Below, piece by piece: positions 43,336 to 52,900 of a stretch of DNA of 64,000 bases. Source of the stretch: Paraburkholderia heleia NBRC 101817. GTDB taxonomy: Bacteria; Pseudomonadota; Gammaproteobacteria; Burkholderiales; Burkholderiaceae. The notes under the pieces are model-generated. The model searched no databases. It saw nothing but the letters and a program-made list of their open reading frames with translations, and was not told where the DNA came from. Location of the stretch: positions 45,182 to 109,181 of the forward strand of contig NZ_BBJH01000036.1 of assembly GCF_000739775.1 (NCBI RefSeq), read 5' to 3'. The number at the start of each line of letters is the position of its first letter. Within the stretch, counting starts at the first letter, position 1. Made by a program: the position numbers and the translations under genes.

Positions 43336-43926
43336 TCAGCGGCCGTATGTCACGGTGATTTGCGCGCTTCCGAGCGTCGAGCCGCTGATCTCGCGATCGA
43401 ACAGCGCGGCGGGGCGACCTTGCGCGAGCGGGAGCGTATCGACGTTCAGCGCGTAGACGGTGATGACGTAGCGATGCGGATTGCCCGGCGGCGGACATGG
43501 CCCCCCATAGCCGTCGATGTCGAAATCGTTGCGCGCCTCGATCGCGCCGAGCTTGCGCAGCGCGCCCGAAGCGCTGGCGTTCTCCGGCAGGCTCTTCACG
43601 CTCGCGGGAATATTCGCGACGGCCCAGTGCCACCAGCCGCGCCCCGGCGCGTCGCGATCGAAGATCGTAATGGCGAAACTGCGCGTATTTGCAGGAACAT
43701 TGCGCCACGTCAAGCTTGGCGATTGGTTAGGCCCCTTGCAGCCTGCATCGTTGAAGATCTGGCGTGGTCCGACTTTTCCGCCGTCACTCAAGTCGGCGCT
43801 CGATACCGTGAAATTTTCATCTGCGCAGGCCAGGTTGGCGGTCATCACCATGCTCGTCATGGCGAGCCACGCCAGTGCGCTCACACGGCGTATGCGACCT
43901 GGCTCAAAGTCGTAGGGAGTACGCAT
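43336..43926 (-). CDS. YbhB/YbcL-like (PEBP family) exported protein
   Basis: A 196-residue protein of the phosphatidylethanolamine-binding/Raf-kinase-inhibitor-like family. A signal peptide covers about residues 1-35 (MRTPYDFEPGRIRRVSALAWLAMTSMVMTANLACADE, cleavage near the Ala-Cys-Ala), so the mature part is periplasmic. The conserved ligand-pocket stretches SPSLTWRNVPANTRSFAITIFDRDAP, WWHWAVANIPASVK and YGGPCPPPGNPHRYVITVYALN are intact. The cellular role of bacterial family members is unclear; ligand binding or kinase-like control have been proposed. Confidence 0.9.
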   Translation of the reverse strand: MRTPYDFEPGRIRRVSALAWLAMTSMVMTANLACADENFTVSSADLSDGGKVGPRQIFNDAGCKGPNQSPSLTWRNVPANTRSFAITIFDRDAPGRGWWHWAVANIPASVKSLPENASASGALRKLGAIEARNDFDIDGYGGPCPPPGNPHRYVITVYALNVDTLPLAQGRPAALFDREISGSTLGSAQITVTYGR

Positions 43927-44069
43927 CAGCGAGTTCTCCTGTATGTTTGCGAAATTCGGGTCACGCGGTCATGAAGGAAGGGTTTGATGGGTTCCCTGGT
44001 CCGAATTTGCTTCAAGCTTCAATATAGCGGTATAAGCGAGCGAGCCTTGGCCTGCACACGTACAGAATG

Positions 44070-44086
44070 AGCGGAAAGATTCCGCT
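44070..44086. promoter_or_regulatory. Inverted repeat upstream of the response-regulator gene
   Basis: AGCGGAA (44070-44076) and TTCCGCT (44080-44086) surround an AGA centre. It lies about 120 bases before the response-regulator start, where an activator or repressor could bind. Confidence 0.4.
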
Positions 44087-44203
44087 ATAGTCATACATTC
44101 TCCTGTTCGGGCACGCGAAGCCGCCGGGCGCCAGAAACAAGAAGCGAAATAGCGGATGGCCTCGCGCCGCAGAGAGAAGCAGGATTGCCTACAGGGAGGG
44201 CTA

Positions 44204-44911
44204 ATGCATCAACCAATCAGGGTCGTAGTTGCCGACGATCATCCGGTGATCTTGTTTGGTGCGGAACATGCACTGCTCAACTTTCCCGGGATCCAGGTCG
44301 TTGGCCGCGCCCGCCAGTCCACCGAACTCGTCAAGGCGTTGCAAACGGGCCCCTGCGACGTGCTGGTGACCGACCTTGCCATGCCGGGCGGCCAATATGG
44401 CGATGGTCTGCCGCTCATCGGCTACCTGCGGCGCAACTTCCCGAACGTTCCCATCGTTGTCCTCACGATGCTCGAGAATCCCGCGCTGCTCAAACGCCTG
44501 GGCGAACTTGGCGTGTTCGCGGTAGTGCACAAATCCGACGACCTGAGCCACATCGGCCTCGCGGTACAGCGTGTGAGCCGCAATTTCGAATACATGAGCC
44601 CACAAGTGAAGATTGCGCTCGATCAATTGCGCATCAACAGCGGCGGGAAAACCGACGAGGTGATTCTCTCAAAGCGGGAACTCGAAGTCGTGCGACTCTT
44701 TGTTTCGGGCATGACGATTAAAGAAATATCCGAGAAGTTGAACCGGAGCATCAAGACGATTAGTACTCAAAAGAACACGGCGATGCGCAAGCTCGGACTC
44801 GATCGAGACTCCGGACTTTTCCAGTACGCGCAGAGCAATGGCTTGCTTAATCTGTCTTCGCACGCGCCCAATGTGCCTGACGAGGACAATGAGGCACAAG
44901 TGGCGCATTGA
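44204..44911 (+). CDS. RcsB-like LuxR-family response regulator
   Basis: A 235-residue two-domain regulator close to RcsB. The receiver (about 1-125) keeps the acidic pair in VVVADDHPVILFG, the phosphoacceptor Asp57 (VLVTDLAMPGGQYGDG), Thr88 and Lys110 (VVHKSDD); the LuxR-type HTH is LSKRELEVVRLFVSGMTIKEISEKLNRSIKTISTQKNTAMRKLG (about residues 162-205). ATG 44204 follows AGGGAGG; ATG 44156 is in frame but lacks a site. RcsB relatives control envelope stress, capsule or motility. No sensor kinase or RcsC/D-like gene is next to it, so it is an orphan here. Confidence 0.9.
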   Translation: MHQPIRVVVADDHPVILFGAEHALLNFPGIQVVGRARQSTELVKALQTGPCDVLVTDLAMPGGQYGDGLPLIGYLRRNFPNVPIVVLTMLENPALLKRLGELGVFAVVHKSDDLSHIGLAVQRVSRNFEYMSPQVKIALDQLRINSGGKTDEVILSKRELEVVRLFVSGMTIKEISEKLNRSIKTISTQKNTAMRKLGLDRDSGLFQYAQSNGLLNLSSHAPNVPDEDNEAQVAH

Positions 44912-44934
44912 GCCCGCCGCTTTGCGCCGGCCAG

Positions 44935-44976
44935 AAAAAAGGCCATCTGCCCCAGGAGGCAGATGGCCCTTTTTGC
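44935..44976. terminator. Bidirectional terminator between the response regulator and pyrE
   Basis: GGCCATCTGCC (44941-44951) and GGCAGATGGCC (44958-44968) form a strong stem with A-run before and T-run after, so it can end both converging genes. Confidence 0.9.
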
Positions 44977-45008
44977 TATATACCCGCGCTTGCGCGGCTC
45001 GTGCGCGC

Positions 45009-45695
45009 TTACTGCGGTGCCGACGTCGCGCCGCCGTGCGCCGCCGACCACTCGGCCGGTGCGTGCAGGAATTTCTCGACTTCGTCGAGCGTCTTCGTTT
45101 CGAAGTAGCCCGATTCCTTGGCGACACGCAGCACGTCCCACCAGGTGGCGAGCGCATGCAGGTCGACGTCGATGTCCTTCAGGACCGAGACGCTTTCCTT
45201 GAAGATGTTGTAGTGGAACAGCACGAAGCAGTGGTTCACCTGCGCGCCGGCCGTGCGTAGCGCGTTGATGAAGTTGATCTTGCTGCGGCTGTCGGTGGTC
45301 AGGTCTTCGACGAGCAGCACGCGCTGGCCTTCCGTGAGCAGACCCTCGATCTGCGCATTGCGGCCGAAACCCTTCGGCTTCTTGCGCACGTACTGCATGG
45401 GCACCATCAGGCGGTCGGAAAGCCAGGCCGCGAACGGGATACCCGCGGTTTCGCCGCCGGCCACGGCGTCGATCTGCTCGTAGCCGACGTCGCGCAGGAT
45501 CGTGGCTTCGGCCATTTCCATCAGGCCGCGGCGCACGCGCGGATACGAGATCAGCTTGCGGCAGTCGATATAGACCGGGCTTGCCCAGCCGGAAGTGAAG
45601 ATGAAGGGCTTTTCGGCGTTGAAGTGCACGGCCTTCACTTCGAGCAGCATTTTCGCGGTTGCGTCCGAGATCGTCTGGCGATCGTAGCCTGTCAT
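45009..45695 (-). CDS. pyrE: Orotate phosphoribosyltransferase
   Basis: A 228-residue PyrE that joins orotate to PRPP in pyrimidine synthesis. The PRPP-binding motif VLLVEDLTTDSRSKINFI is intact, and the substrate segments FTSGWASPVYIDCRKLISYPRVRRG and GGETAGIPFAAWLSDRLMVPMQYVRKKPKGFG are typical. The C-terminus carries a Gly/Ala-rich tail. It is convergent with the response regulator and divergent from the MFS gene, with a 410-base gap to the latter. Confidence 0.96.
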   Translation of the reverse strand: MTGYDRQTISDATAKMLLEVKAVHFNAEKPFIFTSGWASPVYIDCRKLISYPRVRRGLMEMAEATILRDVGYEQIDAVAGGETAGIPFAAWLSDRLMVPMQYVRKKPKGFGRNAQIEGLLTEGQRVLLVEDLTTDSRSKINFINALRTAGAQVNHCFVLFHYNIFKESVSVLKDIDVDLHALATWWDVLRVAKESGYFETKTLDEVEKFLHAPAEWSAAHGGATSAPQ

Positions 45696-45981
45696 GGGCG
45701 AATCCTTGGATATGAGTGCGGGAGGAGGGTGGGCGCATGGCCCGGTGGCGCTGGCACGGCGGGCGCGAAGCGTGGCTTCGGTGTCTGCGGTGCGCGGCCG
45801 GCAGGCGTGGATCGTCTGCCCCGTTTTTCGACTGCGTCACTGCATGGGGTCAAGGCGACTCGCCCGTTCCGGACGGCTTCTCTTGCGCGCGTAGGCCGGT
45901 ATTTTACCCGACTTGACGACCGCCGACGAGTTGCACGGGCAACCCGCGGGCAACCGCTGGCAACGACCGGCAGCGATGTGG

Positions 45982-46005
45982 CGCGCGACCGCCGGCGGTC
46001 GCGCG
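45982..46005. promoter_or_regulatory. 24-bp perfect palindrome upstream of the MFS gene
   Basis: CGCGCGACCGCC (45982-45993) and GGCGGTCGCGCG (45994-46005) form a gapless 24-base palindrome about 100 bases before the MFS start. It is the main feature I see in the 410-base gap 45696-46105, which otherwise contains short GGCAACC-type repeats and no gene that I can support. It could be an operator or a cruciform-prone GC island. Confidence 0.55.
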
Positions 46006-46105
46006 TTGCGCGCGATTTGCGGCGCGGTTGTGACGGTCCGGCCGCGCCTTTACACTCACGCCGGTTTGCGCTTCCCGTACGCGCACGTCTTTCAGGATTG
46101 CCCAC

Positions 46106-47344
46106 ATGACCGCCGTTTCTGCCAACCCCGCCGCCACGCGCGGCCACGCCCTGCGTGCACTCGTTGCCTCGGTGCTCGGCTACGCCATGGACGGCTTCGA
46201 TCTGCTGATGCTCGGCTTCATGCTGCCCGCGATCGGCGCCGATTTGCATCTGTCCGGCGCGCAGGCGGGCGCGCTCGTCACATGGACGCTCGTCGGCGCG
46301 GTAGCGGGCGGTATCGGGTTCGGGCTGTTGAGCGACCGCTACGGCCGCGTGCGCGTGCTCACGTGGACCATTCTGCTGTTCGCCGTCTTCACCGGCATGT
46401 GCGCGCTGGCGCGCGGCTACGGCGACCTGCTCGTCTACCGCACCATCGCGGGCATCGGGCTGGGCGGCGAGTTCGGCATTGGCATGGCGCTCGTTGCCGA
46501 GGCGTGGCCCGCGGCCCTGCGCGCGCGGGCGTCGTCGTACGTCGGGCTCGGCTGGCAACTGGGCGTGCTGGCCGCGGCGCTGCTCACGCCGCTGCTGCTC
46601 CCGTTGATCGGCTGGCGCGGCATGTTCGCCATCGGGCTGCTGCCGGCGGTCGTTTCGTTCGCGGTGCGGCGGCGCGTGGAGGAGCCCGAGCTTTTCCTCG
46701 CGCACGCGCGGCGCATGGCTGCCGCCGCCAGGGCCGAGCGTCCGCGCGCCCTGCGCCTGCTCGTGGCCGATGCGCGCACCGCGCGCGCGAGCCTCGGTGT
46801 GGCCGTGCTGTGCTCGGTGCAGAACTTCGGCTATTACGGCCTCATGATCTGGCTGCCCGCGTACCTTTCGAAGTCGTTCGGCTATTCGCTCACGAAGTCG
46901 GGCCTGTGGACCGCCGCGACGGTGGCCGGCATGGCGCTCGGCATCTGGCTTTTCGGCGTCGCGGCCGACCGGTTCGGGCGCCGGCCGGCGTTCCTGTTCT
47001 ATCAGGCGGGCGCCGTAGTGATGGTGTTCGTCTACGCGCAGCTTTCGACGCCGTTCGCGCTGCTGATTGGCGGCGCGGCCATGGGCGTGTTCGTCAACGG
47101 CATGATCGGCGGCTATGGCGCGCTCATCTCCGAGCTGTATCCCACTGCGGCCCGCGCGAGCGCGCAGAACGTGCTGTTCAACATCGGCCGCGCCGTGGGC
47201 GGCTTCGGGCCGCTCGCCGTGGGCGCGCTGGCCGCGCGCTATTCCTTCACGGCGGCGCTCGGCATGCTCGCCGCCATCTACGTGCTCGACATCCTCGCGA
47301 CCCTCTTCCTGATTCCCGAACGCCGCGGCGCGGCGCTCGAATGA
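46106..47344 (+). CDS. MFS transporter
   Basis: A 412-residue major facilitator protein with twelve predicted helices. The loop 2-3 signature LLSDRYGRVRVL and its repeat AADRFGRRPAFL are intact, and the N-terminal GYAMDGFDLLMLGFMLPAIG matches sialate/aromatic-acid-type members (AAHS/SHS). Its substrate is probably a small acid or aromatic compound, but no catabolic genes adjoin it. It precedes maeB on the same strand by 212 bases, though the two probably have separate promoters. Confidence 0.87.
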   Translation: MTAVSANPAATRGHALRALVASVLGYAMDGFDLLMLGFMLPAIGADLHLSGAQAGALVTWTLVGAVAGGIGFGLLSDRYGRVRVLTWTILLFAVFTGMCALARGYGDLLVYRTIAGIGLGGEFGIGMALVAEAWPAALRARASSYVGLGWQLGVLAAALLTPLLLPLIGWRGMFAIGLLPAVVSFAVRRRVEEPELFLAHARRMAAAARAERPRALRLLVADARTARASLGVAVLCSVQNFGYYGLMIWLPAYLSKSFGYSLTKSGLWTAATVAGMALGIWLFGVAADRFGRRPAFLFYQAGAVVMVFVYAQLSTPFALLIGGAAMGVFVNGMIGGYGALISELYPTAARASAQNVLFNIGRAVGGFGPLAVGALAARYSFTAALGMLAAIYVLDILATLFLIPERRGAALE

Positions 47345-47556
47345 GCCGCGTGCATCGGTCAGACGAAAGCGCCCGCACTATCCCGCACTATCGGCCCTGC
47401 GAATTCCCGGTATCAGTCTTTGACCCACGTGGATGCGAACGGCGCCAGGTGTACACTGATCGGCCCTGCTGGAGCGCTCGTGCCGTGCGAACCGGCGGGC
47501 CTACGACCATAAAAGATTCTCTCTCTTACGTCTCTCACGTCCAGGCAGGCCTGAAA

Positions 47557-49857
47557 ATGGATGAACAACTGAAGCAAAGCGCGCTCGCGTATCACCAGAA
47601 TCCGAGGCCCGGCAAGATCTCGGTCACACCGACCAAACCGCTCTCGAACCAGCTCGACCTCTCGCTCGCGTATTCGCCCGGCGTGGCGGCCGCATGCATG
47701 GCGATTCACGAAGAGCCGCTCGACGCACAGAAGTACACCTCGCGCGCCAACCTCGTCGGCGTCGTGACGAACGGCACGGCCGTGCTTGGCCTCGGCCACA
47801 TCGGCCCGCTCGCGGCCAAGCCAGTCATGGAAGGCAAGGGCTGCCTCTTCAAGAAGTTCGCCGGCATCGACGTGTTCGACATCGAACTCGACGAGCTGGA
47901 CCCGGACAAGCTCGTCGACGCCGTCGCCATGCTCGAGCCGACGCTAGGCGGCATCAACCTCGAAGACATCAAGGCGCCCGAGTGCTTCTACATCGAGCAG
48001 AAGCTGCGCGAGCGCATGAAGATTCCGGTTTTCCACGACGACCAGCACGGCACGGCCATCATCGCCTCCGCTGCGATCCTCAACGGCCTGAAGGTCGTGG
48101 GCAAGGATCTGAACAGCGTGAAGCTCGTGTGCTCGGGCGCGGGCGCGGCGGCCATCGCGTGCCTGGACCTGCTCGTGAAGCTCGGTCTGAAGAAAGAGAA
48201 CATCCTCGTCACCGACTCGAAGGGCGTGATCTACGAGGGCCGCGGCAATCTCGATCCGTCGAAGGCGCGTTACGCGGCCAACACGCAAGCGCGCACGCTC
48301 GGCGACGCGATCCAGGCCGCCGACGTGTTCCTCGGCTGTTCGAGCGCGGGCGTGCTCAAGCCCGAAATGGTCAAGGACATGGGCGACAAGCCGCTGATCC
48401 TCGCACTCGCGAACCCCGAGCCGGAAATCCGCCCGGAAGACGCGAAGAAGGTGCGCCCGGACGCGATCATCGCCACGGGCCGTTCGGACTATCCGAACCA
48501 GGTCAACAACGTGCTGTGCTTCCCGTTCATCTTCCGCGGCGCGCTGGACGTGGGCGCGACGACCATCACGGAAGAGATGAAGCTTGCGTGCGTGCGCGCG
48601 ATCGCGGAACTCGCCGAGGAAACCGATCAGGGCGACGAAGTGGCGAAGGCCTACGAAGGCCATACGCTCGAATTCGGCCCGGAATACCTGATTCCGAAGC
48701 CGTTCGACCCGCGCCTCATCATCAAGATCGCGCCGGCCGTGGCGCAGGCCGCGATGGATTCGGGCGTGGCGACGCGTCCGATCCAGGACATGGAAGCCTA
48801 CCGCGAGCAGCTTGGCGCGACGGTCTACCGCTCGGGCATGGTGATGCGCCCTGTGTTCGCGGCGGCGAAGGCCAATTGCGCGCGCATCGTGTTCGCCGAG
48901 GGCGAAGACGAGCGCGTGCTGCGCGCCGCGCAGTTCGTGCTCAACGAGAAGATCGCCAAGCCGATCATCGTGGGCCGTCCGTCGGTCGTGGAAATGCGCC
49001 TGAAGAAGATGGGCTCGAAGCTGCGTCCGGGCACCGACTTCGAGATCGTCGATCCCGAAGACGATCCGCGCTTCCAGAAGAGCTGGCAGGCGTACCACGA
49101 ACTCGGCGCGCGCCAGGGCATCACGCCTGACGTGGCGAAGGCTTCGGTGCGCAAGTTCAACACGCTGATCGGCGCGATCCTCGTGCATCTGGGCGACGCC
49201 GACGGCATGATCTGCGGCCTGCTGAACAGCTTCGACTATCACCTCAAGTTCATCGATCAGGTGTTCGGCAAGGCGAAGGAAGCCCAGAACTACGCGGCGA
49301 TGAACCTGCTGATGCTGCCGGGCCGCAACATCTTCATCAGCGACACCTACGTGAACGAGGTGCCGAGCGCCGAGCAGCTCGCCGACATGACGATCCTCGC
49401 CTCGCGCGAAATCGAGAAGTTCGGCATCACGCCGAAGGTCGCGCTGCTTTCTTCGTCGAACTTCGGCAGCGTGCGTTCGTCGACCTCGCAGCGCATGCAG
49501 GCTGCACGCGAGCTGATCGCCGCGCGCGATCCGCAGCTCGAAGTGGACGGCGAAATGCACGGCGACGCGGCGCTTTCCGAGCTGATCCGCAAGCAGTCGT
49601 TCCCGGGCACGACGCTCACGGGCGAAGCGAACCTGCTGATCATGCCGAACGTGGAAGCGGCCAACATCGCCTACAACCTGCTGAAGGTGATCGGCGGCGA
49701 AGGCGTGACGGTCGGCCCGTTCCTGCTGGGCGCGTCCAAGCCGGTGCACATCCTCACGCCGGCGGCAACCGTGCGACGCATCATCAACATGACGGCGGTG
49801 GCTTCGGCGAACGCCACGGTCGCGAAGGCGGCGGCGAAGTCAATCGAATCGGCTTGA
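47557..49857 (+). CDS. maeB: NADP-dependent malic enzyme with phosphotransacetylase-like domain
   Basis: A 766-residue MaeB. The N-terminal malic enzyme region (about 1-430) decarboxylates malate to pyruvate with NADP: QLDLSLAYSPGVAAACMAI, NGTAVLGLGHIGPLAAKPVMEGK, FHDDQHGTAIIASAAI and the NADP motif LVCSGAGAAAIACLDLLVKLG are all present. The C-terminal part (about 440-760) resembles phosphotransacetylase and in this family has a regulatory acetyl-CoA-binding role. The length matches E. coli MaeB (759). ATG 47557 is chosen; the frame is open far upstream (into the MFS region), but without a plausible start. Confidence 0.95.
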   Translation: MDEQLKQSALAYHQNPRPGKISVTPTKPLSNQLDLSLAYSPGVAAACMAIHEEPLDAQKYTSRANLVGVVTNGTAVLGLGHIGPLAAKPVMEGKGCLFKKFAGIDVFDIELDELDPDKLVDAVAMLEPTLGGINLEDIKAPECFYIEQKLRERMKIPVFHDDQHGTAIIASAAILNGLKVVGKDLNSVKLVCSGAGAAAIACLDLLVKLGLKKENILVTDSKGVIYEGRGNLDPSKARYAANTQARTLGDAIQAADVFLGCSSAGVLKPEMVKDMGDKPLILALANPEPEIRPEDAKKVRPDAIIATGRSDYPNQVNNVLCFPFIFRGALDVGATTITEEMKLACVRAIAELAEETDQGDEVAKAYEGHTLEFGPEYLIPKPFDPRLIIKIAPAVAQAAMDSGVATRPIQDMEAYREQLGATVYRSGMVMRPVFAAAKANCARIVFAEGEDERVLRAAQFVLNEKIAKPIIVGRPSVVEMRLKKMGSKLRPGTDFEIVDPEDDPRFQKSWQAYHELGARQGITPDVAKASVRKFNTLIGAILVHLGDADGMICGLLNSFDYHLKFIDQVFGKAKEAQNYAAMNLLMLPGRNIFISDTYVNEVPSAEQLADMTILASREIEKFGITPKVALLSSSNFGSVRSSTSQRMQAARELIAARDPQLEVDGEMHGDAALSELIRKQSFPGTTLTGEANLLIMPNVEAANIAYNLLKVIGGEGVTVGPFLLGASKPVHILTPAATVRRIINMTAVASANATVAKAAAKSIESA

Positions 49858-49870
49858 ATCGCCTGATGTA

Positions 49871-49920
49871 AAAAGGGCGCTCCGGATTGCACAGAGCGGC
49901 ACGGAGCGCCCTTCGTTTTT
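49871..49920. terminator. Terminator between maeB and the fused oxidoreductase
   Basis: AAGGGCGCTCCG (49873-49884) and CGGAGCGCCCTT (49902-49913) form a 12-base stem, with T-rich sequence on both sides. The genes converge here. Confidence 0.87.
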
Positions 49921-49943
49921 ACGGCCTCCAATTCAAGCGAGCG

Positions 49944-52900
49944 TCAAGCCGCGTGCCGCGCCGCTGCGTTTTCCGGCGAGCGCCACTTCGCGAGCAGCGT
50001 GGCCCACTTGGCGCGCGTGGCCTTGAGGTTGTTCTCCTTGATGTGGCCGTAACCGCGAATCGCGTCGGGCAGGTTCGCGAGTTCCACCGCGAGCGGCAGA
50101 TTCCCCTCGCTCAAACCGTCGGCCACTTCGCGCATCAGCGTCTCGTACTCGCCGATCAATGCGCGTTCGTGACGGCGTTCCTCGGTGCGGCCGAACGGGT
50201 CGAGCGCCGTGCCGCGCAGGAACCTGAATTTCGCGAGTACGCGCATGGCCGTGAGCATGCGCGGGCCATACCGCTTCTTCACGAGCTGGCCTTTGTCGTC
50301 ATGCTTCGCGAAGGAGGGCGGAGCGAGATGGAAGTTCACCTTCCAGTCGCCTTCGAAGCTCGCCTTGATCTTCTCGATGAACGCCGGATCCGCGTAGAGG
50401 CGCGCGACCTCGTATTCGTCCTTGTACGCCATCAGCTTGTGCAGGTTCTTCGCCACCGCTTCGGTGAGCGCAGACTGGCCGTCCACGTGCTCGAGCTTCG
50501 CTTCGGCCTGGCGCACGCTTTCGACGAACGCACGATAGCGCCGCGCGTAAGCCTCGTTCTGATACGCGGCGAGATATTGCGCGCGCTTTTCGATGAGCGT
50601 GTCGAGTGCCCTGGGCGTGTGCAGCGAGACGATCTTCGCGCCGGCGGCGGTTTCCAGGCCCGCGGCGTTCGGCTCGGGCACCGGCTTCTTCACGAGCTGA
50701 TCCACGGCGGCGCGATCGTGCGCCACGCGGCGGCCCCATTCGAACGCCGCGAGATTCTTCTCGACCTGCACCGCGTTCAACTCGATCGCACGCACGAGCG
50801 ACTCGTGCGTGAGCGGCAGCCAGCCCTTTTGCCACGCGTAGCCGAGCACGAACGGGTTCGTGTAGATCGCGTCGCCGAGCAGCGCGAGCGCGTAGCGGTT
50901 CGCATCGACCGTCGCGACGTTGTCCGTGCCCGCCGCGGCGCGCACGTCAGCCTCGGTGTTGGCGCCCGGGAACTGCCACTGCGGATTCTTGATGAACTCG
51001 GCGGTCGGCGTGGGCGCGCTGTTGAGCACCACGTGCGTCATGCCTTCCTGCATGCGCGAGACGCAGTCGTCGCCGGCCGTCACGATGGCGTCGCAGCCGA
51101 TCACGAGGTTCGCCTCGCCCATGGCGATGCGCGTCGCGTGGATGTCGGCGGGCCGGTTGGCGATCTGCACGTGGCTCATCACCGCGCCGCCCTTTTGCGC
51201 GAGGCCCGTCACGTCGAGCACGGTCACGCCCTTGGCTTCGAGGTGCGCGGCCATGCCGAGCAGCGCGCCGATCGTCACCACGCCGGTGCCGCCCACGCCC
51301 GTCACGAGCACGCCGTAGGGGCGGTCGATGGCGGGGACGTCGGGCGTCGGGACGGTTGGCATCGCATCGTTGGCCACGCTGCTCGTCTTCGGCTTGCGCA
51401 GCTGGCCGCCTTCCACCGTCACGAAGCTCGGGCAGAAGCCCTTCAGGCAGGAGAAGTCCTTGTTGCAGGTGGACTGGTTGATCTGGCGCTTCGTGCCGTA
51501 TTCCGTATCGAGCGGCTCGACGCTCAGGCAATTCGACTGCACCGAGCAATCGCCGCAGCCTTCGCACACCGCCTCGTTGATGACCACGCGCTTCGCCGGG
51601 TCCGGATACGTGCCGCGCTTGCGGCGGCGCCGCTTTTCGGTGGCGCAGGTCTGGTCGTAGATCAGGATCGTCGTGCCGGGAATCTCGCGCAGTTCGCGCT
51701 GGATCGCATCGAGCTGGTCGCGGTGGTGGATCGTCACGCCCGGCGCGAGCTTCGTGGCGGGTTCACCTTCGTACTTCCCGGGTTCGTCGGTGACGATCGC
51801 GATCTTCGCCGCGCCTTCGGCGGCGACCTGATGCGTGATCTGCGGCACGGTGAGCGTGCCGTCGACAGGCTGGCCGCCCGTCATCGCGACCGCATCGTTG
51901 TAGAGAATCTTGTAGGTGATGTTCGCCTTCGAGGCGATCGCCGCGCGGATGGCGAGCAGGCCCGAGTGGAAGTAGGTGCCGTCGCCGAGGTTGGCGAACA
52001 CGTGCTTGTCGTTCGTGAACGGCGCCTGGCCGACCCACGCCACGCCTTCGCCGCCCATCTGGCTGAAGGTGCTCGTGTTGCGGTCCATCCATACCGTCAT
52101 GTAGTGGCAGCCGATGCCGGCCATCGCGCGCGAGCCCTCGGGCACGTTCGTCGAGGTATTGTGCGGGCAGCCCGAGCAGAACCACGGCTTGCGCTCCGCC
52201 TGAACGCGCGGCTTCGCGAGCGCCTTTTCCTTGGCCTCGATCACCGTCATGCGCGCGGCGATGCGCGCGCGCACGTCCGAGGGCAATTCGAACTTGTCGA
52301 GCCGCGTGGAGATGGCCCGGGCGATGATCGCGGGCGAAAGCTCGTAGTGCGCGGGCAGAAGCCAGTTGCCCATCGGCACCGACCATTCGCCGCCCGCGCC
52401 GTCCTTCTCGTCGAACTTGCCGTACACGCGCGGACGCTGGGCGTCGGGCCAGTTGTACAACTCTTCCTTGATCGCGTATTCGAGAATCTGACGCTTTTCC
52501 TCGACCACGAGAATCTCTTCGAGGCCGCGCGCGAAAGCGTGCGCGCCCTGCGCTTCGAGCGGCCACACGCAGCCGACCTTGTAGAGCCGGATACCGATGC
52601 GCGAGCAGGTTTCGTCGTCGAGGCCGAGGTCGGTGAGCGCCTGGCGCACGTCCAGATACGCCTTGCCGCCCGTGATGATGCCAAAGCGCGCATGCGGCGA
52701 ATCGATCTCGATGCGGTCGAGCTTGTTGGCGCGCACGTAGGCGAGCCCCGCGTACCACTTGTAGTCGAGCAGCCGCGCCTCCTGCACGAGCGGCGGGTCT
52801 GGCCAGCGGATGTTCAGCCCGCCCTCGGGCATCGCGAAGTCTTCGGGAAGGATGATGTTCGTGCGATGCGGGTCGAGCTCGACCGAAGCCGACGATTCGA

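Noticed and set aside
45624..46109. A + strand frame spanning the pyrE start and the intergenic gap
   Set aside because: It overlaps pyrE on the other strand, lacks a ribosome-binding site and has biased, low-complexity composition.
45913..47556. Long in-frame extension upstream of maeB, as if an extra domain were fused
   Set aside because: The extension overlaps the MFS transporter in another frame and reads as Arg/Ala-rich noise; MaeB homology starts at 47557.
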